Of a stretch of 14,454 nt of DNA, positions 1-5,486 are shown piece after piece (within the stretch, counting starts at the first letter, position 1; each line of letters begins with the position of its first letter). The DNA comes from Paracoccaceae bacterium (GTDB taxonomy: Bacteria > Pseudomonadota > Alphaproteobacteria > Rhodobacterales > Rhodobacteraceae), in the NCBI GenBank assembly GCA_007131945.1, contig SLPP01000308.1, positions 1-14,454 on the forward strand, written 5' to 3'. The notes beneath the pieces were generated by a model. That model did no database searches and was not told where the DNA came from. It worked only from the letters and a program-made list of their open reading frames with translations. Made by a program: the position numbers and the translations under genes.

Positions 1-275
1 CGCAGGAGGTCAATGCCCGCCAGGTCAACGCGCTTCTCGAACACGTGACGCGGATGGCTCCAGACTACCCCCGCCTGTCGCTGCCGATCGAGGCGGTGCA
101 TGGCGACGCCGACTCGATCGTCGGGCTCGAGATCCACTCGGCGCGGCTCGCGCGCGAGGTCGCATCGGTCAACCTGAAGGTGATCGAGGGTGGCGGCCAC
201 ATGCCGCATCACAGCCACACCGAGGTCGTGCTGGAAGCGATCGACCGCGCCGCGCGCCGCGCCGGTTTGCGCTGA
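1..275 (+). CDS. alpha/beta hydrolase, C-terminal fragment
   Basis: This is the 3' end of a gene that begins outside the window; the frame is open from base 3 and ends in TGA at 273-275, giving about 90 residues. The visible part matches the C-terminal third of alpha/beta-fold hydrolases: a beta strand leading to HGDAD, which supplies the acid residue of the catalytic triad, then a helix, then EGGGHMPHH, which supplies the catalytic histidine. The nucleophile serine and oxyanion region lie upstream and cannot be seen, so esterase, lipase, peptidase and dehalogenase-like roles remain possible. The gene is convergent with the TauE-like gene with only 6 bases between stop codons, and I see no terminator hairpin there. 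The GTG at 45 is internal to the fold and is not a credible start. Confidence 0.8.
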   Translation, partial: QEVNARQVNALLEHVTRMAPDYPRLSLPIEAVHGDADSIVGLEIHSARLAREVASVNLKVIEGGGHMPHHSHTEVVLEAIDRAARRAGLR

Positions 276-281
276 ACCCGC

Positions 282-1067
282 TCAGGTCCCCAGAAGCCCG
301 CGCGCCCCGTCCCAGACCAGCCGCAGCCCGACGATCGCGACGGTGACGTACATGAACGGGTAGAAGACCTCGGCCCGCATGCGCTTGACCACCGCCGCAC
401 CCGCCAGAACGGCGACCACCGCCACGGGCAACAGAGTGAGCGCGGTCATGAGCGTGCGCGCGTCGAATAAGCCGAGTGCCGCATAGGGCAACACCTTTAC
501 CGAGTTGACCACGGCGAAGAAGATCACGCTGGAGCCGGTGAGCACTTTCGGATCGAGTTTCAACGGCAGGGCATAGACCTGGAACGGCGGCCCGCCGGCA
601 TGCGCGACGAAGGAGGTGAAGCCCGCCACCGCGCCCCAGAACCAGCCCGACTTGCGCCCCGGACGCTCGACCTGGCGCAGCAACAGTCGGGCGATGAAGC
701 CCAGCGCCACGAGCCCGACGATCAACCGCACCGCCGCCTCAGGCGTCACCGCCGCGGTCAGCCAGCCGATGCCGATGCCGAGAAGCGCCGCCGGAACCGT
801 CGCCCAGAGGAGCGCGCGGTCGAACCAGCCGCGCCAGGTCCAGAGCCCGACGGCGTCCATCATCAGGAGCACCGGCAGGAGCAGTGCCGCCGCCTGCACC
901 GGCGGCAGAACCAGCGCCAGCACCGCGACGCCGATGAGCGCGAAGCCGCCGCCGAGCCCGCCCTTCGAGAGCCCGAAGAAGACCACCGCCACCAGCGCCG
1001 CGAGCGCCGTCGCGGGATCGCCGAGCAAGGTGCGGTCGAGAAGGTACGCCGCCTGGTTCGCGATCAT
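282..1067 (-). CDS. TauE/SafE-family membrane permease (sulfite/organosulfonate exporter family)
   Basis: A 261-residue integral membrane protein of the TauE/SafE family (DUF81), proposed exporters of sulfite, sulfoacetate and similar anions. It shows about eight hydrophobic segments and the family's two repeated signatures: GLSKGGLGGG at residues 32-41 in the first half, and HAGGPPF at about 156-162 followed by YALPLK in the second half. I start it at the ATG at 1065-1067, because the in-frame extension to 1139 adds about 24 Arg-rich residues that look untranslated; neither start has a strong Shine-Dalgarno. The gene is divergent from nsrR, so the AT-rich dyad at 1201-1225 may affect it too. 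The substrate is not readable from the sequence, and the link to nitric oxide is inferred from position only. Confidence 0.85.
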   Translation of the reverse strand: MIANQAAYLLDRTLLGDPATALAALVAVVFFGLSKGGLGGGFALIGVAVLALVLPPVQAAALLLPVLLMMDAVGLWTWRGWFDRALLWATVPAALLGIGIGWLTAAVTPEAAVRLIVGLVALGFIARLLLRQVERPGRKSGWFWGAVAGFTSFVAHAGGPPFQVYALPLKLDPKVLTGSSVIFFAVVNSVKVLPYAALGLFDARTLMTALTLLPVAVVAVLAGAAVVKRMRAEVFYPFMYVTVAIVGLRLVWDGARGLLGT

Positions 1068-1191
1068 GCCCGGAGAGCCCCGGGGGCGCCGGCGAAAGCG
1101 AAACGGATCGTGACATCTGCGGCCATGACCCTGCGCCATACGCGCACTCGCCGGGTTTTCGCAAGACCACGCCGCGACACCCGGTCGCGGC

Positions 1192-1222
1192 TTGTGCCTT
1201 AATATAATATAGCGAGTATTAT
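1192..1222 (+). promoter_or_regulatory. candidate nsrR promoter
   Basis: TTGTGC at 1192-1197 and TATTAT at 1217-1222 resemble -35 and -10 boxes with a longish 19-base spacer. A perfect TATAAT also occurs at 1203-1208 but has no convincing -35 box. The segment sits in an AT-rich island within GC-rich DNA, upstream of the nsrR ribosome binding site AAAGG (1254-1258). The proposed -10 box is the right arm of the dyad listed separately. The exact promoter is an inference. Confidence 0.45.
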
Positions 1223-1225
1223 TTT
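1201..1225. promoter_or_regulatory. AT-rich dyad, candidate NsrR operator
   Basis: The half-sites ATAATA (1204-1209) and TATTAT (1217-1222) are perfect inverted repeats separated by TAGCGAG. Two further outer pairs, AA at 1201-1202 and TT at 1224-1225, also match, giving eight of nine paired positions. It overlaps the candidate -10 box of nsrR and lies in the divergent tauE-nsrR gap. Rrf2 regulators, including NsrR, bind AT-rich imperfect palindromes and often autoregulate; assigning this site to NsrR is inference. Confidence 0.5.
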
Positions 1226-1264
1226 TTTTGCGCTAGACTGCATCCGAAGCTGCAAAGGTTCGCG

Positions 1265-1723
1265 ATGCGCCTGACTAAACATACTGACTTCGCCTTGCGC
1301 GTGCTGATCTATGCCGCGGCGAACAGCGACAGGCTGGTGACGATCGACGAGACCGTCGTGGCCTGCGGCGGCCTCTCGCGCGGACATGTGATGAAGGTGA
1401 TCGCCACTCTCGGCCGCGCGGGATTCATTGCCGGCCAACGCGGTCGCGCCGGCGGTTTTCGTCTTGCGCGTACCCCCGAGGCGATCCGGCTGGGCGACGT
1501 TCTGCGCAACACCGAGCCGGATTTCGCGCTGGTCGAGTGCATGGGGCCGACGCCCGACTGCGTGATCCTGCCCGCCTGCCGGTTGCCGCGCATCATGGGC
1601 TCGGCGCGCGATGCCTTCCTTGCCGAGTTCGACCGCCACAGCCTCGCCGACATCGCGCTCGATCGCAGCGCCTTCGCCAGTCCATCCACGATGCCCGGAG
1701 CCGCGTCGCATGCCGCCGGATAG
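1265..1723 (+). CDS. nsrR: NsrR-like Rrf2-family NO-sensing transcriptional repressor
   Basis: A 152-residue Rrf2 regulator that begins MRLTKHTDFALRVLIYAA, very like the start of NsrR. A winged helix-turn-helix lies at about residues 25-65, with LSRGHVMKVI as recognition region and a GGFRL wing. Three cysteines, C92, C99 and C105 (spacing C-X6-C-X5-C), sit in ECMGPTPDC...PAC, the position of the iron-sulfur ligands that nitric oxide attacks in NsrR. The spacing is close to, but not identical with, the C-X4/5-C-X5-C of studied NsrRs; an extra cysteine at 34 is in the DNA-binding domain. The ATG at 1265 has AAAGG at 1254-1258, six bases upstream. The gene heads a cluster that contains nnrS, which supports NsrR over IscR. 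The last 20 residues look disordered. Confidence 0.88.
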   Translation: MRLTKHTDFALRVLIYAAANSDRLVTIDETVVACGGLSRGHVMKVIATLGRAGFIAGQRGRAGGFRLARTPEAIRLGDVLRNTEPDFALVECMGPTPDCVILPACRLPRIMGSARDAFLAEFDRHSLADIALDRSAFASPSTMPGAASHAAG

Positions 1724-1793
1724 CCCCGCTCCGCCCCGGCAAGCACGAGTCCCGTCCGTTCCGGAGTCCGGTGCAAGGCGGGGTCGAAGCGCC

Positions 1794-2474
1794 GTGACCA
1801 CCGGTCGCCCGACCTCTCCGCCCTGCATGGCCGGCGAGGTCGCGCCCGACTTTTTCGACCCGCTCGCCATCGATGCGCAGCAGGCGCTCGACGTCGCCCG
1901 CTGGCGTCGGGCAGAACGTTCGCGCCTTGATGCGATGCGGCGTGCCCTTCCGGTCGCCGAACGCGGGGCGATCGATGCCGCGCTGGCCGACGGGCTCGAT
2001 GCGCTGCTCGTTCGGCGGCTGGGCGATCTGCGCGGGTGCGTGGTGGCCGGCTACTGGCCGATCCGGGGCGAGCCCGACCTGCGTTCCTGGCTCTATAGGC
2101 TGCGCGGGCGCGGCGCGGTGATCGCGTTGCCGGTGATCCTGCAACGCAACGTCCCGCTCGGCTTTCGCCGCTGGGAGGCGGGCGCGCGGCTGGTCCGCGG
2201 CCACTGGAACATCCCCGAACCGCTGCCCGAGGCGCCGCTGATCGATCCCGACGCGGTGCTCGCCCCCTGCCTCGGCTGGGATGGCGCGGGCTACCGGCTG
2301 GGCCATGGCGGCGGCTATTTCGACCGTACGCTCGCTGTTCGCCACCCACGGCCCCTTGCCATCGGCATCGGCCTGCAGGCGGCGCGGCTCGTGACCATCT
2401 ATCCGCAACCCCACGACATCCGGCTCGACGCGATCGTGACCGAGGCCGGTGTGCAACACGAGAGCGACGCATGA
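1794..2474 (+). CDS. 5-formyltetrahydrofolate cyclo-ligase (MTHFS family)
   Basis: ATP-dependent conversion of 5-formyl-THF to 5,10-methenyl-THF in the cytoplasm, returning folate to the one-carbon pool. Using the GTG at 1794 gives 226 residues. Visible motifs are the N-terminal basic helix RWRRAERSRL (37-45), YWPIRGEPDL (88-97), ALPV (111-114), GHWNIPEP (136-143), the nucleotide/folate loop LGHGGGYFDR (169-178), and IYPQPHDI...DAIVTE near the end. The segment TSPPCMAGEV matches the N-terminal leader I recall for the alphaproteobacterial subgroup, which is why I favour 1794. The ATG at 1710 has GGAG at 1697-1700 and would overlap nsrR by 14 bases; the ATG at 1827 is also possible. The stop overlaps the nnrS start (ATGA), so the two are probably translationally coupled. 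Function is firm, the start is not. Confidence 0.88.
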   Translation: MTTGRPTSPPCMAGEVAPDFFDPLAIDAQQALDVARWRRAERSRLDAMRRALPVAERGAIDAALADGLDALLVRRLGDLRGCVVAGYWPIRGEPDLRSWLYRLRGRGAVIALPVILQRNVPLGFRRWEAGARLVRGHWNIPEPLPEAPLIDPDAVLAPCLGWDGAGYRLGHGGGYFDRTLAVRHPRPLAIGIGLQAARLVTIYPQPHDIRLDAIVTEAGVQHESDA

Positions 2475-3682
2475 CCACTTCCGCCGAAGCGATCCGCGCC
2501 TGGCAGGGCCCGGCGATCCTGAGTTATGGCTACCGGCCCTTCTTCCTGCTGGCGGGGATCTGGGCGGCGCTGGCGATGCTGCTCTGGATCCTCATGCTCA
2601 TCGGCGCGGCGGTGCCTTCGGGCGTCTTCGGCCCGGTGGCCTGGCACGCGCATGCCCTGCTTTTCGGCTATACCGGCGCGGTGATCGCGGGCTTCCTGAT
2701 GACTGCGGTGCCGAACTGGACAGGCCGCTTTCCGATCGTCGGCTGGCCGCTCGCGGCGCTGGTGGTGCTGTGGCTGATCGGGCGGGTCGCGGTGACCGCG
2801 CCGCTGGGGCTGTCGCCGCTCCTCGTCGCGCTGATCGACCTCGCCTTCCCGGCTGCGCTCGCCCTCGCCATCGGGCGCGAGATCGTTGCCGGGCGGAACT
2901 GGCGTAACCTAAAGATCCTGGCGCTCTTCGCGGTGCTTGTCCTCGCCAATGCCCGCTTCCACTGGGCGGAGGCTGCGGGCGGGCAGGCCGCGGGCGACTG
3001 GGGAGCGCGGCTGGGGCTTGCGGTCGTCATCATGATGATCGCGGTGATCGGCGGGCGGATTGTGCCCAGCTTCACCCGCAACTGGCTCGCCCGGCGCGGC
3101 CCCGGAGCGCTGCCCGCGCCGATGGACCGGTTCGACGCGGTGGCGATGGGGCTGACGCTGGTGACGCTGTTCTTCTGGGTGGTGCTGCCCTTCGACATCG
3201 TGACCGGCATCCTGTGCCTGATCGCCGGGCTCGCCAACCTCGCCCGGCTGGCGCGCTGGCAGGGGCAACGGACGGGGGCCGAGCCGCTGGTCTGGGTGCT
3301 ACATGCGGGCTTCGCCTTCGTCGGCCTCGGCTTCCTCGCCGTCGGGTTCGATGCGCTGGGCCTCGGGCCCGGCGGCACCGGGCCGCAGCATGTCTGGCTG
3401 GCGGGAGCGATCGGGGTGATGACGCTGGCGGTGATGACGCGGGCGAGCCTCGGCCATGCCGGGCTGCCGCTGAGCGCGGGGCGGGGGGCGATGCTGCTCT
3501 ATCTCGCGGTGATCGGCGCGGTGCTGGCGCGGTTCGTCTCGGGCCTCATGCCGGGGGCGGTGTGGCTCACGCATCTCGCCGGCACGCTCTGGATCGCGGG
3601 CTTCGTCGGCTTCGCGCTCCTTTACTGGTCGATCCTGACGCGACCGCGGGCGGACCAACGGCGGGCAAATCCAGCTTCCTAG
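2471..3682 (+). CDS. nnrS: NnrS family membrane protein (nitric oxide response)
   Basis: A 403-residue polytopic membrane protein with about twelve hydrophobic segments, the length usual for NnrS. Signatures are LSYGYRPFFLLAGIWA near residues 17-32, WHAHALLFGY at 58-67 with His59 and His61 as candidate metal or heme ligands, and GFLMTAVPNWTGR at 74-86. NnrS in Rhodobacter is described as a heme- and copper-containing membrane protein that protects cells from nitrosative stress and is expressed with the denitrification or NO response. Its start ATG overlaps the TGA of the cyclo-ligase (ATGA at 2471-2474). Control by the NsrR-like protein is inferred from the operon order. No denitrification reductase gene is visible in the window. 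Confidence 0.92.
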   Translation: MTTSAEAIRAWQGPAILSYGYRPFFLLAGIWAALAMLLWILMLIGAAVPSGVFGPVAWHAHALLFGYTGAVIAGFLMTAVPNWTGRFPIVGWPLAALVVLWLIGRVAVTAPLGLSPLLVALIDLAFPAALALAIGREIVAGRNWRNLKILALFAVLVLANARFHWAEAAGGQAAGDWGARLGLAVVIMMIAVIGGRIVPSFTRNWLARRGPGALPAPMDRFDAVAMGLTLVTLFFWVVLPFDIVTGILCLIAGLANLARLARWQGQRTGAEPLVWVLHAGFAFVGLGFLAVGFDALGLGPGGTGPQHVWLAGAIGVMTLAVMTRASLGHAGLPLSAGRGAMLLYLAVIGAVLARFVSGLMPGAVWLTHLAGTLWIAGFVGFALLYWSILTRPRADQRRANPAS

Positions 3683-3685
3683 GGA

Positions 3686-3705
3686 CCTGCGCAAATTTGA
3701 GCAGG
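3686..3705. promoter_or_regulatory. 20-bp near-perfect palindrome after nnrS
   Basis: CCTGC at 3686-3690 pairs with GCAGG at 3701-3705, and CAAATTTG at 3692-3699 is itself a perfect palindrome. Only the pair 3691/3700 mismatches, so nine of ten positions are symmetric. It starts four bases after the nnrS stop. There is no T-run on either side, and a strongly AT-rich centre with no natural loop is more typical of a protein-binding site than of a terminator, although a 3' end function cannot be excluded. Confidence 0.4.
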
Positions 3706-3716
3706 CCGGCATACTA

Positions 3717-3747
3717 TTGATACAACGATATAAAATCGAAAAATCAA
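3717..3747. promoter_or_regulatory. interrupted dyad in AT-rich convergent gap
   Basis: TTGAT at 3717-3721 mirrors ATCAA at 3743-3747, and inside it CGAT at 3726-3729 mirrors ATCG at 3735-3738; the two non-matching segments between the arms are both four bases long, so the whole is symmetric around 3732. It lies in a patch far richer in A and T than its surroundings, between the 3' ends of nnrS and the monooxygenase gene. It could be a bidirectional transcription end, a regulator site or remnant DNA; I cannot choose between these. Confidence 0.3.
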
Positions 3748-3785
3748 CCGAAATGAAAGTTCTTTCCGCGCAGCAAGTCCAGGCG

Positions 3786-4862
3786 TCACGCGGGGCCAAG
3801 CAGGGCTTCCGTCTCGGCCCAGAGCCGCGCGACGGTCTCGCCGGCGGGACCGGCCTGCGCGCGGCCCGCGGCCTGACCGGCGAGCAGGTACATCCGGTCG
3901 GTGTCTCCGGCCTGCATGGCGGCCTGGCGCATGGGCTCGGTCAGGTGGCGCTGCACCGGGTAGGGAAGGGGCGGCGGCACCTCCGGGGCATGCGCGGCCT
4001 CGGTGAAACGGTTGCCGATCACCCGGCAGGGCCGGCCGGTAAAGGCGCGGCTTACCAGCGTGTCCTCGGGGCGCGCGCGGGCAAGCGCATCGGCCCAGCC
4101 GGGGGCGATGCCGGCCTCGGGCGCGCGCAGGAGCGCGGTCCCCGGCATCACCGCCGAGGCACCCAGGACCAGCGCCGCCGCCGCGCTGCGCCCGTCGGCG
4201 ATGGCGCCGGCGGCGATCACCGGCACCGAGAGCGCATCCGCCAGCGCCGGGATCAGCGCGAAGGCGCCGACAGTCGCGCGCGCCTCGGCGTCGCGCTGGG
4301 TGAAGGCGCCGCGGTGACCCCCGGCCTCGACCCCCTGGGCGACGACGGCATCTGCGCCCGCCGCCTCGGCGGCAAGCCCCTCGGCGAGCGTGGTGGCGGT
4401 GGCGAACCAGGCGATGCCCGCCGCCTTGAGTTCCGCCACCTGGTCGGGGCGAAAGAGGCCCATGATGCTCGATGCCGCATCCGGGCGCGCGGCGAGGATC
4501 GCGGCGAACTGGGCGTCGAAATCGGGCTGCATAGGCCCGCTCGGTAGGGCCGGCGCCGGGCCGAAACGGGAAAGGAACGCCGCCTGTGCGGCCTCGGCAC
4601 TCGTGTCGCGGTCGGGTTCCGCGTCGGGCACCCAGAGGTTGATCTGCACCGCGCGCCCTGACATCTGCCGGAAGCGTGCCATCCAGTCGGTGATCCCCGC
4701 GGGCGGCAGCGGCAGCGCCCCGCAGGCGCCCATGCCACCGGCCTCGGCCACGGCGGCGGCGAGCGCCGGCGGTGAGGCACCGGCCATCGGCGCCATCAGG
4801 ACCGGGATCCGCAGCCCGAAACGCCGGCAGAAGGCGCGGGACCGGTTGCGCGGGACGTCCAT
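3786..4862 (-). CDS. nitronate monooxygenase (class I, FMN-dependent)
   Basis: A 358-residue cytoplasmic TIM-barrel flavoprotein of the 2-nitropropane dioxygenase/NMO family, which oxidises alkyl nitronates such as propionate 3-nitronate to a carbonyl compound and nitrite. Visible signatures are VLMAPMAGAS (21-30) at the FMN end of the barrel, INLWVPD (74-80), GADAVVAQGVEAGGHRG (169-185) with the presumed catalytic His183, PVIAAGAIADGR (214-225) for FMN phosphate binding, and GTALLRAPEAG. Length and motifs fit class I NMO. The start ATG at 4860-4862 has a good GAGAGG Shine-Dalgarno about five bases upstream; longer in-frame extensions are shadow sequence of the TRAP gene. It is divergent from the TRAP operon and convergent with nnrS. 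A role in nitronate detoxification fits the neighbouring NO genes but is inference. Confidence 0.88.
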   Translation of the reverse strand: MDVPRNRSRAFCRRFGLRIPVLMAPMAGASPPALAAAVAEAGGMGACGALPLPPAGITDWMARFRQMSGRAVQINLWVPDAEPDRDTSAEAAQAAFLSRFGPAPALPSGPMQPDFDAQFAAILAARPDAASSIMGLFRPDQVAELKAAGIAWFATATTLAEGLAAEAAGADAVVAQGVEAGGHRGAFTQRDAEARATVGAFALIPALADALSVPVIAAGAIADGRSAAAALVLGASAVMPGTALLRAPEAGIAPGWADALARARPEDTLVSRAFTGRPCRVIGNRFTEAAHAPEVPPPLPYPVQRHLTEPMRQAAMQAGDTDRMYLLAGQAAGRAQAGPAGETVARLWAETEALLGPA

Positions 4863-4914
4863 GGCGGCCTCTCGATCGGAAGGATGGCAGTCTGCACCCC
4901 GCGCGCCGCGCGCG

Positions 4915-4924
4915 CAAGCGCTTG
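4915..4924. promoter_or_regulatory. CAAGCGCTTG palindrome at the divergent NMO-TRAP promoter
   Basis: A perfect 10-bp palindrome in the 111-base gap between the divergent monooxygenase and TRAP genes, overlapping the first bases of the proposed -35 box of the TRAP operon. A repressor or activator could act here on one or both genes. No regulator gene for it is seen in the window. Confidence 0.35.
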
Positions 4925-4950
4925 ACAGCCAGACCGGCCGCCTGTTGCAT
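4922..4950 (+). promoter_or_regulatory. candidate TRAP operon promoter
   Basis: A consensus -35 box TTGACA (4922-4927) is followed after exactly 17 bases by TTGCAT (4945-4950) as a weak -10 box. Transcription would begin near 4957 and leave a very short leader containing the strong ribosome binding site AGAGGGGAGG before the GTG at 4974. A leader this short makes regulation at transcription start more likely than attenuation. Confidence 0.5.
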
Positions 4951-4973
4951 GGCGCAAAGAGGGGAGGCCACCG

Positions 4974-5486
4974 GTGCGCAGACTCTACCTGTTCCTGGCG
5001 TACGCGCTGGATCGGGCGACACTGATCCTGTGCGGCGCGGCGGGGCTGGTCCTGGTGGCGATGGTGCTGGTCAACGTGGTCCTGCGCTACGGCTTCGGCA
5101 CCGGCTCGATCGCGATGCAGGACCTTGCCGCCTATGCCTTCGCCGTCTTCCTCATTACCTCGCTGCCGGTCTGCCTCGCCCGCGGCGGTCATGTCCGGGT
5201 CGAGGTCTTCTCCGAACGGATGGGCCCGGGCTACCTGCGTGCCGCCGACACGGTGGCGCTGATCGTCTTCCTGATCCCGCTCTTCGGGCTCATCGTCTGG
5301 GCGGGCTGGGGCGCGCTCGCCGAAAGCTGGCGGGTGCGCGAGGGGTCGGTCACGCCCGGCGGGCTGGGCGGTCTCTACATGGTCAAGACGGTGCTGCCGG
5401 TGGCGGCGGTGCTGATGATCGTGCAGGGGATCGCCGCGGTGCTGGACCCGCCGCGCCCGAAATCGCTTGCGGACACCCTGCCGTGA
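4974..5486 (+). CDS. TRAP transporter small permease subunit (DctQ/FcbT2 type)
   Basis: A 170-residue inner-membrane protein with four hydrophobic segments (about residues 14-36, 48-68, 91-113 and 132-152), the usual DctQ size and topology. The conserved segment NVVLRYGFGTGSIAMQDLAAYAFA lies across the first to second helices and RGGHVRVEV near residue 72. It partners the large permease and the periplasmic binding protein in sodium-driven uptake of organic acids. The GTG at 4974 is preceded by AGAGGGGAGG at a good distance. Its stop overlaps the next start in GTGA (5483-5486), so the two permease subunits are probably translationally coupled. Substrate specificity is not carried by this subunit. 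Confidence 0.88.
   Translation: MRRLYLFLAYALDRATLILCGAAGLVLVAMVLVNVVLRYGFGTGSIAMQDLAAYAFAVFLITSLPVCLARGGHVRVEVFSERMGPGYLRAADTVALIVFLIPLFGLIVWAGWGALAESWRVREGSVTPGGLGGLYMVKTVLPVAAVLMIVQGIAAVLDPPRPKSLADTLP

Noticed and set aside
1068..1139. N-terminal extension of the TauE-like protein to the ATG at 1139
   Set aside because: The added 24 residues are Arg-rich and precede a normal first membrane helix; family members usually begin near the later ATG.
3717..3747. FNR/NnrR box from TTGAT...ATCAA
   Set aside because: The two halves are 21 bases apart, whereas the FNR/NnrR site needs four bases between them.
3717..4547. A plus-strand frame starting in the AT-rich patch with IQRYKIEKSTEMKVL
   Set aside because: The first residues look protein-like, but after about 25 residues the frame becomes the antisense of the monooxygenase gene. 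A TTG start without a ribosome binding site adds to the doubt.
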